This document shows positions 17,296 through 26,604 of a stretch of DNA of 64,000 nucleotides, piece by piece (the stretch's first letter is position 1; the number at the start of each line of letters is the position of its first letter). The position numbers and the translations under genes are program-made. The stretch is from Bacteroidota bacterium (GTDB lineage: Bacteria; Bacteroidota; Bacteroidia; Chitinophagales; Chitinophagaceae). The notes under the pieces were generated by a model. It saw only the letters and a list, made by a program, of their open reading frames with translations, did not search any database and was not told where the DNA came from. Location: positions 1-64,000 of the forward strand of contig JAFDXE010000004.1 in the NCBI GenBank assembly GCA_018268085.1, in the 5' to 3' direction.

Positions 17296-20200
17296 TCAGC
17301 TTAGCGGCACTTTGAGTATAACATTGGTTCCATTTCCTTCGCCGGATTCGAATTTTAATACACCACGCATGGATTCTGCCCGCTTACGCATATTACCCAA
17401 TCCATTTCCACTATCAGCCTTTTCAGGGTCGAATCCAATACCATCATCCTTTACCGTTAGTACGAGGTTTTTATGTTGCGAACTGATGTGTACGGTAACT
17501 TTTTCAGCCTTCGAATATTTTGCAGCATTATTTACTGCCTCTTTGAATATGAGGAAAAAATCTCTTCTTGCTTCCATATCCAGTTTTTCATCATACACTT
17601 TATCATCTACCTTAAAATCAAGTTCAATTTCCTTCGCTTCCAATACGTTGGTTGCAAATTCCCGCATTCTCGCCGTTATCTTGTTCATGCTGTCATTGGA
17701 AGGTTTGATGCTCCATACAATATCATCCATAGCTTCCATCATTCGCTGGCTGTTATCACTGATCTTACCGAGGTATTCCGTTGTTTTAACCGCATCAGAA
17801 TTCATTTTTGTTTTTGCCATTGCCGTTAAAATATTGATGGTACTTAAAGTGCTCCCCATATCATCATGAAGATCGCGGGCTACTTTATTCCTTAATTTCT
17901 CCACGGCAAGCAATCTTTTTACCCTTGCATTGTGCAGATCGTAAATGATCAATGCTATAACAAATAAGATACAGGAACGGAACCACCAGGTTTGCCAGAA
18001 GGGAGGTTTAATATGAATATTTATTTCAGTTGTATTCATTGAACGCATTCCTTCGAGGTTCTCACAATAAATTTTGAATACGTACTTACCGGGTGGCAGT
18101 AATGAATAATTGATAAAATAACCCCTGTCTGCTTTATGCCATTCATCATCCAATCCCTCCATCTTGTAGTAATAAGTAAGTTTATCCCGTTGCACAAAAC
18201 TGAGTGAAGAAAAATAAATAGTAAATGAATTCTGATCATGCAATAGTTTAACGGCGGGAAGTTGCATCAAAGAATCCACCGGTATATATTTACTGAATAA
18301 CTGAAAATCTGTAAGGGTTACATCGGGCGGCGGATGGTTATTGGAAAAAATCGAAGGATTAAACATGACAACGGCATTACCCCCGGCAAAAATCAGATCA
18401 CCGTTATTACATGCATAGTCGCAAACGTTAGCCTGTTCCCCGAGGAAAACACCATCTTTCCTGCCGTAAGGCGTAATACGATTGTTATTCGGGTTATACC
18501 TGCAAAGACCATTGCTGGTAACGATCCAGAGATACCCGGCTCTGTCCATCCTTAACCGCAACACATTGTTTGAAGGCAGCCCGTCTTCATACTTCAGTAA
18601 ACGAACTGTTTTATTTTTCTTGTTGATAAAGTTTAATACACCGCCTCCATAAATGATGATACTATCATTGAGTTGTTCAATATCATTTGCAGTGTTGGTG
18701 TACACATGTGCGCCATCACCATCGGATGTATAATGCTGAACAATTGTATTTGAAACCGGATCTACTGCATATATTCCTTTTTCGTGGGTTGCAATCCACA
18801 ACCAACCTTGTTTATCAACAAACACTTTGTAAATGATTGTTCCAAACTCCTGCATCACTTCAAAATTTCCATCGTGGTATTTAACCAGCCTGCCGCCCTG
18901 TGTTCCGAGCCACATGTTACCAAACCTGTCGTTAGTAATATACCTGATCGTTTTTTTGTTGAATACTTCAGGTTGCAGATATTTCGTTCTGCGGGCAAGT
19001 GTGTCGTATATAAGCAATACGCCTTCATTACAACCAATCCAAACATTTGTTGTAGCGGGTTCTGTACACAATGCCCAGGTTAGTTTTGCAGTCCCTTTTA
19101 AGGATTCGGACCAATCTTCCGGGAATGGCTGTTTGTAAATATCATGTTTAACCGGCCTGAAATATTTATCTACTGCTTTAATACCTTCGCCCCAAGAAGC
19201 AAACAAAATATTTCCGTTGGGCAATTCCAATACATCGGTTATACTTGTATTGATCTTATCATTCTTAAAAATAAGGTTGGTTACATTTGAGGAATCATTA
19301 CCGAGCGGCGTATAGTACAATCCCCTGTCGGTTGCCAGCCACAAACTTCCATCCTTATCTTCCATTAGCTGCCATACTGTTTCATAATCGATAGAAATCT
19401 CGTCACTATTCAACCGGCTTTTATTGAAATAGAAACGTTGAAGGTTTGCATCCCAGTTAAACAAAACGGAATTACCGTATATCCACATACCGGATTTGCG
19501 GGGTTCATAAAAATAATTGAACTCTGTATATCCAACGGGCCCGGTATGCAAACCGGCCGTGTCTTTCTCCAGGAAAACGGCACCGGTACTGTCGAAACAA
19601 TATTCATATTGTCCGAGTTTACTCCAGCCCAATACCCATAGTCTTCTTTTACGGTCAATATAAATACGGTTCACATTGTCCTGCAGCAATGGATTATCGA
19701 GCGCCGGAATATGCCTGGGATTATATCCTTTGTGCCATAATTGTTTGGAAGATCTGTCGAAAATACACAACCCGCTGTCTGCGGCTATCCAGTACCGTTG
19801 CTGAATGGCATCTTCAAATATTCCTGCAGTTTTCGGCAACCAGTTCTTGGGTAAATGAAAGGGATCTTCTTCAATAAATGCCTGTTGCTTCTTATTGTAC
19901 ACAACTAATCCAAAACCCGAAATGGTAATGTAAATCTTTCCTTCGGATGTTTTCCAAACCCAGAATTGCGATCTTGCCGGGATTGGCCTCAACACTTTAA
20001 TTGGAATTTTTTTATACGTAAAATTAGACGGGTCAAAAATCCCGAAACTGCGTATGGGCACCATTGCCAGCATTAGTTTACCGCTATCGGCCGGGATCAC
20101 CTGTGACACTGCAGCCTGGGGCATTTCATCATAACCCGGTTTGGAAACATGAAAACTCACAAACTTGCTCCCATCAAAACGTTGCAAACCATTGGCGGTT

Positions 20201-20361
20201 CCCACCCATATAAATCCCTTCTGGTCCTGGTAAAGACTGTGTACAACATTACTCGCCAAGCCGGTTCCATCTTCCGTACTGATATGTGTAAATGCCGCCC
20301 TGGGTTGAGCAAACACATTGATACAGGCATAAAGCAGTAGTATGGAAAGAAGTATTCTCAT
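17296..20361 (-). CDS. Periplasmic beta-propeller sensor histidine kinase (Y_Y_Y, HisKA_3)
   Basis: 1021 residues from the ATG at 20359-20361; a TTG six codons upstream is rejected because a -7 box overlaps it. A signal peptide (1-19) is followed by about 690 residues of Reg_prop repeats (GFIWVGTANGLQRF, GNMWLGTQGG, GWLWIATHEKG), a Y_Y_Y domain to about 785, one membrane helix near 800, HisKA_3 with His near 831 (ARDLHDDMGSTLSTI), and HATPase_c (EAVNNAAKYS, DDGIGFDP, GNGLGNMRKRAE). There is no receiver or HTH, so it is not a full hybrid regulator. The ligand is unknown; the RR encoded at 13101-13733 is the likely partner. Confidence 0.92.
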   Translation of the reverse strand: MRILLSILLLYACINVFAQPRAAFTHISTEDGTGLASNVVHSLYQDQKGFIWVGTANGLQRFDGSKFVSFHVSKPGYDEMPQAAVSQVIPADSGKLMLAMVPIRSFGIFDPSNFTYKKIPIKVLRPIPARSQFWVWKTSEGKIYITISGFGLVVYNKKQQAFIEEDPFHLPKNWLPKTAGIFEDAIQQRYWIAADSGLCIFDRSSKQLWHKGYNPRHIPALDNPLLQDNVNRIYIDRKRRLWVLGWSKLGQYEYCFDSTGAVFLEKDTAGLHTGPVGYTEFNYFYEPRKSGMWIYGNSVLFNWDANLQRFYFNKSRLNSDEISIDYETVWQLMEDKDGSLWLATDRGLYYTPLGNDSSNVTNLIFKNDKINTSITDVLELPNGNILFASWGEGIKAVDKYFRPVKHDIYKQPFPEDWSESLKGTAKLTWALCTEPATTNVWIGCNEGVLLIYDTLARRTKYLQPEVFNKKTIRYITNDRFGNMWLGTQGGRLVKYHDGNFEVMQEFGTIIYKVFVDKQGWLWIATHEKGIYAVDPVSNTIVQHYTSDGDGAHVYTNTANDIEQLNDSIIIYGGGVLNFINKKNKTVRLLKYEDGLPSNNVLRLRMDRAGYLWIVTSNGLCRYNPNNNRITPYGRKDGVFLGEQANVCDYACNNGDLIFAGGNAVVMFNPSIFSNNHPPPDVTLTDFQLFSKYIPVDSLMQLPAVKLLHDQNSFTIYFSSLSFVQRDKLTYYYKMEGLDDEWHKADRGYFINYSLLPPGKYVFKIYCENLEGMRSMNTTEINIHIKPPFWQTWWFRSCILFVIALIIYDLHNARVKRLLAVEKLRNKVARDLHDDMGSTLSTINILTAMAKTKMNSDAVKTTEYLGKISDNSQRMMEAMDDIVWSIKPSNDSMNKITARMREFATNVLEAKEIELDFKVDDKVYDEKLDMEARRDFFLIFKEAVNNAAKYSKAEKVTVHISSQHKNLVLTVKDDGIGFDPEKADSGNGLGNMRKRAESMRGVLKFESGEGNGTNVILKVPLS

Positions 20362-20376
20362 GAATGGTAACAATAA

Positions 20377-20384
20377 CAAAACTA
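20377..20384 (-). promoter_or_regulatory. -7 box TAGTTTTG of the sensor kinase
   Basis: On the minus strand TAGTTTTG fits TAnnTTTG exactly and lies 15 bp before the ATG at 20361, giving an almost leaderless transcript. No clear -33 element is seen. The remaining 275 bp up to the next plus-strand gene show no gene. Confidence 0.5.
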
Positions 20385-20659
20385 CAATTGAAGATTCGTA
20401 TAAACAGCAGCAATTTCAAATACACATATTTATGTGAGGGTGTTTTCACGGTACACAGCATTAATGGCCGGATAAACGGTAATAATACAGGATGGATTTA
20501 TAAAATTTCTTTTACCAGGGTAAAAGTGTTCGCTTCCGAACAGTTTGGACATTGCAGCTTTTCTTATTTCACACCAACATGCGATTGTTTGCCCTCTATA
20601 AGTTAGCCATTTTTGTGGAACAATTAAAAAGCAAATCAAACAAAATAAAAAGTAAAGTC

Positions 20660-21160
20660 ATGAAAAATTTAATCACACTGTTTTACCTCCTCACCGCAGG
20701 ATTAGCCTCATTTGCCGGAAACAACCCGGAAGAATTGAAAATTTACCGAACACAACAATTCAGTTATGCTATCAACTTTAATAAAATTGTTGTAAAGGAT
20801 AACATCGACCTGGTGATCTACGAAAATGCAAGCACCAACATTCAATTCGACGGAAACAAAGAAGACATCGACAATGTTGAATGGAAAATAAAGAATGGTG
20901 TATTGATCATTGGTACAAAGAAAGGCCATATTAAGAACAAGGTGATTGTAACCATTGACGTAGCCAAACTTACAGAGATTACACTGGAAGGGCAGTCTGT
21001 TATCCGTTCGCTCGGAAACCTGGATACACCGGAACTTACTGTTTATATGAAAGCCGGTTGTGTGGCTGCCATTAGAAATACAGGTACGATCAATATTATT
21101 AATACAGATGAAACAGAGATGAATGTTATTCAAAGAACGGGAAATGTTACAGTAAGGTAA
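20660..21160 (+). CDS. Head GIN domain (DUF2807) secreted protein
   Basis: 166 residues from the ATG at 20660; the longer upstream frame lacks a signal peptide. A signal peptide (MKNLITLFYLLTAGLASFAG) precedes a DUF2807-like beta-rich domain (FNKIVVKDNIDLVIYE, IKNGVLIIGTKKG, LTEITLEGQSVIRSLG). The family adopts a repetitive beta fold on or outside the outer membrane; function is unknown. A second GIN protein follows after a 33-codon ORF, suggesting a small cluster. Confidence 0.8.
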   Translation: MKNLITLFYLLTAGLASFAGNNPEELKIYRTQQFSYAINFNKIVVKDNIDLVIYENASTNIQFDGNKEDIDNVEWKIKNGVLIIGTKKGHIKNKVIVTIDVAKLTEITLEGQSVIRSLGNLDTPELTVYMKAGCVAAIRNTGTINIINTDETEMNVIQRTGNVTVR

Positions 21161-21290
21161 AGTTTGGGAAAAGGGATACAGGCAAGGATTCTGTTTAAGC
21201 GAACTCCACATCCTTCCTGTATTTCCTGCCCGAAGTAAAGGATCTTAAAAATAGCCAGTAATAAAGTATAACCATTAAAAACCAACTGAT

Positions 21291-21392
21291 ATGCAACAAA
21301 AATTATGGAAGCTGATGGATCATTTCTTTGAAATGCTGATTGTACTCACAGGCGAAAAACCGGAAGATGTAAGTATCAACCATATCCTGTAG
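21291..21392 (+). CDS. Possible 33-aa small protein between GIN genes
   Basis: ATG at 21291 to TAG at 21390-21392 encodes a 33-residue acidic peptide (MQQKLWKLMDHFFEMLIVLT...). It is in the gap between two GIN-domain genes on the same strand, 34 bp before the second one. No family is recognised and there is no clear ribosome binding site, but the hydrophobic-aromatic composition and placement are not random-looking. Confidence 0.35.
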   Translation: MQQKLWKLMDHFFEMLIVLTGEKPEDVSINHIL

Positions 21393-21426
21393 TTAACTCA
21401 TTATTGAACAAAGAAAACATCAGCAC

Positions 21427-22083
21427 ATGAAAAACAGTATAGCCATTATAATAACATCTGCCATTTTAGTTATAAGTTCCTGTGGCAAAGATTCGATACG
21501 TGGATCGGGCAGCACGGAAACGCAAACAAGAACGGTAGCAACCTTTAATTATGTAGATGGAAATGCCGACATTAAAATACACATCGCTCATGGATCAACG
21601 GCATCACTGGAACTGAGAGGATACAAAAACCTTTTGAACATCACTGAAAGCTATGTGGTGAACGGAAAGCTTACGCTCAAGTACAAGAATGAATACCACA
21701 ATGTTAAAAACAGCAATGTAGAAGCCTATATCGTAATTCCAGACCTGGCCGGTGCCAGTACTAACGGTAACGGGAACATGTGGATAGACGGTTTTCTAAA
21801 CGGGAATAGCCTGGATGCGAAGATCAATGGAAGCAGTGAAATAAATATCAGCAATAGCCAGTATGATTATGTTTCACTGGATGTAAATGGCAGTGGCAAT
21901 TTCCGGGCAGCAGGTTTGCAATCGAAGATATGTAACAGCACCATTCATGGGAGCGGGGATATTGAGATTGCAGTATCGGATAAACTAAAAGCCCGGATTT
22001 ATGGAAGCGGCAACATCAGGTATTGGGGAAATCCACAGGTAGATGCATCCGTAAGCGGATCGGGCAATGTTACACGACAATAA
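21427..22083 (+). CDS. Head GIN domain (DUF2807) lipoprotein
   Basis: 218 residues with lipobox VISSC (Cys about 19). The body is a DUF2807 beta-helix-like repeat rich in GSG and NGSG turns (DVNGSGNF, IHGSGDIEI, IYGSGNIRY, VSGSGNVT), the textbook look of the family. It is probably anchored to the outer membrane. The function of the family is not established. A terminator follows. Confidence 0.9.
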   Translation: MKNSIAIIITSAILVISSCGKDSIRGSGSTETQTRTVATFNYVDGNADIKIHIAHGSTASLELRGYKNLLNITESYVVNGKLTLKYKNEYHNVKNSNVEAYIVIPDLAGASTNGNGNMWIDGFLNGNSLDAKINGSSEINISNSQYDYVSLDVNGSGNFRAAGLQSKICNSTIHGSGDIEIAVSDKLKARIYGSGNIRYWGNPQVDASVSGSGNVTRQ

Positions 22084-22118
22084 ATTCGGTTTTTATTTTG
22101 GTAGTTTTGGTACAGTTT

Positions 22119-22150
22119 AAGACAATCCTTTTCGGGGTTGTCTTTTTTTT
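22119..22150 (+). terminator. Intrinsic terminator after the GIN cluster
   Basis: AGACAATCC pairs with GGGTTGTCT around a TTTTCG loop, and eight T follow on the plus strand. It separates the plus-strand GIN genes from the convergent RND operon. Confidence 0.85.
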
Positions 22151-22168
22151 ATGTTTCCGGGAAACGTT

Positions 22169-25100
22169 CTATCCGAGGTTATTCTCTATGATGGACTGAT
22201 CAAGTTGCGCTTCTTCCTGCTTTTCTTTAGAAAGCGTTTCCAGCTTTTTCCGGTAAGCTATTTTTGTTATCAGTACGAACAACACCGGCACAACAAAGAT
22301 AGCCAGCGTAGTTGCAGCGATCATACCGCCGAATACCGTCCAGCCAATTGTTTTTCTCGATTCTGCCGCTGCTCCTTCTGCAAATGCAAGTGGTAATACG
22401 CCCAGAATAAAAGCCAGCGAAGTCATAACAATGGGGCGTAGCCGCAATTGTACAGCCTGTAGCGTTGCAGAAAGAATATCTACTCCCCTGTCTACTCTCT
22501 CTTTCGCATATTCTACAATTAGAATTGCATTCTTTGCCGCCAGCCCGATCAGGGTAATCAACCCGATTTGGGCATACACATTATTACTGATCTTGGGCAG
22601 CAATGTTAATGTAAGAATAGAACCGAATGCACCAATAGGTACGGCAAACAAAACAGAGAAAGGCACCGACCAGCTCTCATACAAAGCTGCAAGGAAGAGA
22701 AATACAAAAATGATGGAGATCATGAAAATGGTGGCCGTACTTCCTCCTGCTTTTATTTCTTCCCGGCTTAAACCGGAAAATTCATACCCATATCCTACGG
22801 GCAGTGTTTTTGCGGCAACTTCTTTCAAAGCTTCTATGGCCTGCCCGCTGCTGTAGCCGGGTTTGGGCGATCCGTTGATCTCGATAGAACGATAGATATT
22901 ATAATGCGATACCAGTGCCGGATTCTCTTTTACGCTTGCAGAAACCAATGCAGATAACGGTACCATTCCGCCGGAACTGTTTCTTACATAATACTTATCT
23001 AGTTCGGCTATTGATGACCGATAAGTACTATCCGCCTGTGCCATAACACGAAAATTGCGGCCATACAGGTTGAAGTCATTTACATAAGTGCTGCCCAGCA
23101 AAGTTGATAATGTACTGTACACATCTGCCACATTCACACCCAGCATTTTTGCCTTTTCCTTATTAACATCTACCTGGTAACTTGGTGTATGTGTTGTAAA
23201 GAAAGAATAGGCCATCGCAATTTCCGGGCGCTGGTTTACTTCTGCAATAAATTTACGGGCTACAGCTTCGAACTGCTGAATGCTGTCAACTGAAGTTGTT
23301 TGTTGTAATTCAAATGTAAAACCTGCTGTAGCACCAAGACCGGGAATGGCCGGCGGACCAATTGCCAGTATTCTTGCCTCTTTAATATCAGCCGTATTTT
23401 TTTGAACAGACGCCAAAATCTGTTGCAATTGCTTTTCCTTTTCCTTACGGTTGTCCCACGGTTCGAGCAAAACAAATAAAGTACCTGCGTTGGATTTGTT
23501 GGCAAAAGTGATAATATTAAACCCTGCTAATCCACCCACCGTTTTTACTCCGGGAATATTTCTAACACGGTTCATAATTTCCAGCAACATGGCTTTACTT
23601 CTTGTAGTGGAAGCGGCCTCGGGCATTTCATACGTAACGAACAACCTTCCCTCATCTTCTGTTGGAATAAAACCGGTAGGTTTATTTTTAAATAGCATAA
23701 ACAATCCAACAAACAAACACAACAGCATCACGATCACTAATGGTGTTGCTTTAATCCATTTACTTACACTACGGGTATATCCGGCGTTCATTTTTCCAAA
23801 GCCACGGTTAAACCAGGCGAAAAATTTATCGAGTATGTTCTTCTTTGCTGTTTCGTCGGAAGATGGCTTAAGCATTATAGAACAAAGTGCAGGTGTTAAC
23901 GATAAAGCAACGAAAGCAGAAATGATAACAGACACTGCAATGGTAATGGCAAACTGCTGGTACAATCGTCCCACAATGCCTGGAATAAATCCAACAGGTA
24001 TAAATACGGCAGCAAGAATTAATGCAATGGCTATTACAGGGCCCGAAATATCTTTCATTGCTTTTTTCGTGGCTTCTTTCGGAGAAATTTTTTCATAATC
24101 GATGTAATGCTGCACGGCTTCAACCACAACAATCGCATCGTCTACCACAATTCCAATGGCCAGTACAAATGCGAATAAAGTAAGTGTATTGATTGTAAAT
24201 CCGAAGGGAATAAAGAATATAAAAGTGCCGATCAAAGAAACGGGAATAGCCAGTACGGGAATGAGTGTTGCCCTCCAGTTTTGCAGGAACAGGAATACCA
24301 CAAAAATTACCAGCAATAATGCTTCAGCTAGTGTATGCAATACTTCATTGATAGAAACCTTTACAACGGTTACGGTTTCCAAAGGCATTACGTAGTCGAT
24401 ATCTTTTGGAAAACTGGCTTTTAATTCTTTCAGCGCTTTATTGATTCCGTCAAAAGTTTCAATGGCATTGGCACCGGGCGCCTGGTATATCAGTACAAAT
24501 GCGGCGGGTTTACCGTTTACGAAAGCATTTGTTCCGTAATCAAATTTACCCAGCTCAACCCTTGCCACATCTTTCAGGTACACTATACTGTTAGTAGCCG
24601 GAACTGTTCTTACAATGATCTGTTCAAATTGTTCTTTTGTATTTAAACGGCTATTGGTAAGTACGCTGTATTCAAATGCCTGAACATTGGGTTGCGGATT
24701 ACCTCCGATGGTACCGGCTGCCACCTGCAGGTTTTGTTCGGCGAGTGCAGTAGTAATCTCGGTAGTTGTCATGTTTAATGCAGCAAGTTTACCGGGATCG
24801 AGCCATATACGCATTCCAAATTCATCAGAACGGGAAACGATATCTCCTACTCCTTTAACTCGTTGCAATGCATCTTTTACATAGATGTTGGCATAGTTAC
24901 CTATAAAAGTGGCGTCATGAGTTCCATTGGGAGAATAGATGGCCAGCGCCACCATGATACTCGGATTACGCTTTCTAACGGTAAGCCCCAGCCGCTTTAC
25001 CGCATCCGGCAGAGATGGTTGTGCTACACTTACCCTGTTCTGCACATCCAATGCGGCAATATTTACATCTGTACCTATTTCAAAATTTACATTAATGCTG

Positions 25101-25366
25101 CTTTGGCCACTGCTGGTACTGTTGCTCGACATATACGTCATGCCCGGCACTCCATTAACCTGCGTTTCAATTGCCGTTGTGGTTGTTTGTTCAACGGTTT
25201 GTGCATCGGCACCGGTGAAGTTCCCCGTAATGGTTACGGCGGGTGGTGTAATATCCGGGTATTGAGCAACGGGCAATACCTGCATCGCTATGATACCTAC
25301 CAATACAATAACAATTGAAATAACAATTGCCGTTACCGGTCGCTTTATAAATGTATCTGCTATCAT
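22169..25366 (-). CDS. RND efflux pump permease, HAE-1 (AcrB) type
   Basis: 1065 residues, normal AcrB size, starting MIADTFIKRPVTAIVIS. The proton-relay Asp pair is present in GIVVDDAIVVVEAV and the matching Lys in GLAAKNAILIVEY. Twelve membrane helices and two large periplasmic domains are expected. It exports hydrophobic or amphiphilic compounds with the adaptor and outer-membrane channel encoded upstream on the same strand. It is the last gene of the three-gene operon. Confidence 0.95.
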   Translation of the reverse strand: MIADTFIKRPVTAIVISIVIVLVGIIAMQVLPVAQYPDITPPAVTITGNFTGADAQTVEQTTTTAIETQVNGVPGMTYMSSNSTSSGQSSINVNFEIGTDVNIAALDVQNRVSVAQPSLPDAVKRLGLTVRKRNPSIMVALAIYSPNGTHDATFIGNYANIYVKDALQRVKGVGDIVSRSDEFGMRIWLDPGKLAALNMTTTEITTALAEQNLQVAAGTIGGNPQPNVQAFEYSVLTNSRLNTKEQFEQIIVRTVPATNSIVYLKDVARVELGKFDYGTNAFVNGKPAAFVLIYQAPGANAIETFDGINKALKELKASFPKDIDYVMPLETVTVVKVSINEVLHTLAEALLLVIFVVFLFLQNWRATLIPVLAIPVSLIGTFIFFIPFGFTINTLTLFAFVLAIGIVVDDAIVVVEAVQHYIDYEKISPKEATKKAMKDISGPVIAIALILAAVFIPVGFIPGIVGRLYQQFAITIAVSVIISAFVALSLTPALCSIMLKPSSDETAKKNILDKFFAWFNRGFGKMNAGYTRSVSKWIKATPLVIVMLLCLFVGLFMLFKNKPTGFIPTEDEGRLFVTYEMPEAASTTRSKAMLLEIMNRVRNIPGVKTVGGLAGFNIITFANKSNAGTLFVLLEPWDNRKEKEKQLQQILASVQKNTADIKEARILAIGPPAIPGLGATAGFTFELQQTTSVDSIQQFEAVARKFIAEVNQRPEIAMAYSFFTTHTPSYQVDVNKEKAKMLGVNVADVYSTLSTLLGSTYVNDFNLYGRNFRVMAQADSTYRSSIAELDKYYVRNSSGGMVPLSALVSASVKENPALVSHYNIYRSIEINGSPKPGYSSGQAIEALKEVAAKTLPVGYGYEFSGLSREEIKAGGSTATIFMISIIFVFLFLAALYESWSVPFSVLFAVPIGAFGSILTLTLLPKISNNVYAQIGLITLIGLAAKNAILIVEYAKERVDRGVDILSATLQAVQLRLRPIVMTSLAFILGVLPLAFAEGAAAESRKTIGWTVFGGMIAATTLAIFVVPVLFVLITKIAYRKKLETLSKEKQEEAQLDQSIIENNLG

Positions 25367-25421
25367 TTTACTTTCCTTCGTTTATGGGTTACCGGTATAC
25401 AACGGGATTCCGGCCATGAGA

Positions 25422-26549
25422 TTATGGCTTTTTTGCCGCCGGTGCCGGCATTTTTGTAGTTATCACCGATCCTTCTTTCAGGTTCTGCACGCCCTGCACC
25501 ACCACAAGTTCCCCTTCGGTTAATCCGTCAGTAACGATTACGTTATTTCCCAATTGCTTTCCGGGTTGAATTTTACGTTGTGACACTTTGTTACTATCCC
25601 CGGGCACATATACAAAATACTCCCCGAGTTGTTCGGTAACAGCTTTATAGGGAATTACCAGTGATGTTCCTGCCTGGTTTGCTTTAACTCTTACCGTTCC
25701 ATTCATTCCGGCAATCAGCAATTTCTTTTCATTCGGAAAAACAAGTCTTGCTTTGATGGTTCCTGTTTGCGGATTTACGGTGCGGTCGATCAGCGACAAT
25801 GTGCCGGGCTCAGGATATACATCATTGCCGAAAGCCAGCAGGAAGATCGAATCTTTTACCTGGTTCTTTTCATTTAGTAAAGTAGAAAACCGGTAGATCT
25901 GTTTTTGATCGATATTAATATCCACAGCAAGTGTATTGTCGGTAGAAACAGTGTTTAACAATGTTTGTCCTGCTGAAACAGGTGCACCCACTTTTACAGC
26001 CGAAATACCGATCACGCCGTCAAAAGGCGCATATATCTTTGTATAGCGCACATTTGTTTGTACCGCCTGTAAAGCTGCCCTTGCCGCATCAGCCTGTTTT
26101 TGTGCAACTTTCAACGCGGCATCTGCATTATCTACCAGTTGTTTGGCAACGGCGTCGTTCTTATCAAGTTCATGGTATCGGTTTGCATCTTTTTCTGCTT
26201 TTTCTTCATTGGCCTGCTGCACTTTCAGGTTAGCAGCAGCCTGCTGATAATTGGCTGCATACAACTGTTCATCTATTGCGTACAACAATTGCCCCTTGCG
26301 TACCCGATCACCATCCTTAAAATAGATACCTGTGATGTAACCACTAACCTGTGGGCGCAGCTCTACCAGGTTTAAGGGCGTTACAGTTGCCGGGTAAGCG
26401 TCGTAGTAGAATTCACCTGTGCTCTTCACGGTGTCTAGTGTAACGGGAACGACTGGGGGCGTTTTTGGCGCTTCTGCTTTTTTGTTTTCACAACTGTTCA
26501 TAAACAGGAGCATAATTGCCGGCAGTAAAATTGTTCGCTTTTGAAACAT
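25422..26549 (-). CDS. RND efflux periplasmic adaptor (AcrA-type lipoprotein)
   Basis: 375 residues with lipobox FMNSC near residue 20. Typical adaptor order: biotinyl-lipoyl strand (LRPQVSGYITGIYFKDGDRV), a coiled-coil hairpin rich in Ala, Lys and Gln (about 105-165), the second lipoyl half (IYAPFDGVIG), and beta-barrel and C-terminal domains. It links the pump to the outer-membrane channel. It is 55 bp from both neighbours in the operon. Confidence 0.94.
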   Translation of the reverse strand: MFQKRTILLPAIMLLFMNSCENKKAEAPKTPPVVPVTLDTVKSTGEFYYDAYPATVTPLNLVELRPQVSGYITGIYFKDGDRVRKGQLLYAIDEQLYAANYQQAAANLKVQQANEEKAEKDANRYHELDKNDAVAKQLVDNADAALKVAQKQADAARAALQAVQTNVRYTKIYAPFDGVIGISAVKVGAPVSAGQTLLNTVSTDNTLAVDINIDQKQIYRFSTLLNEKNQVKDSIFLLAFGNDVYPEPGTLSLIDRTVNPQTGTIKARLVFPNEKKLLIAGMNGTVRVKANQAGTSLVIPYKAVTEQLGEYFVYVPGDSNKVSQRKIQPGKQLGNNVIVTDGLTEGELVVVQGVQNLKEGSVITTKMPAPAAKKP

Positions 26550-26604
26550 AGTCTTTTATTTGAATCTCCCCGAAGGGAGTCGATCTTAGGTTAAAATTTC
26601 ATTC

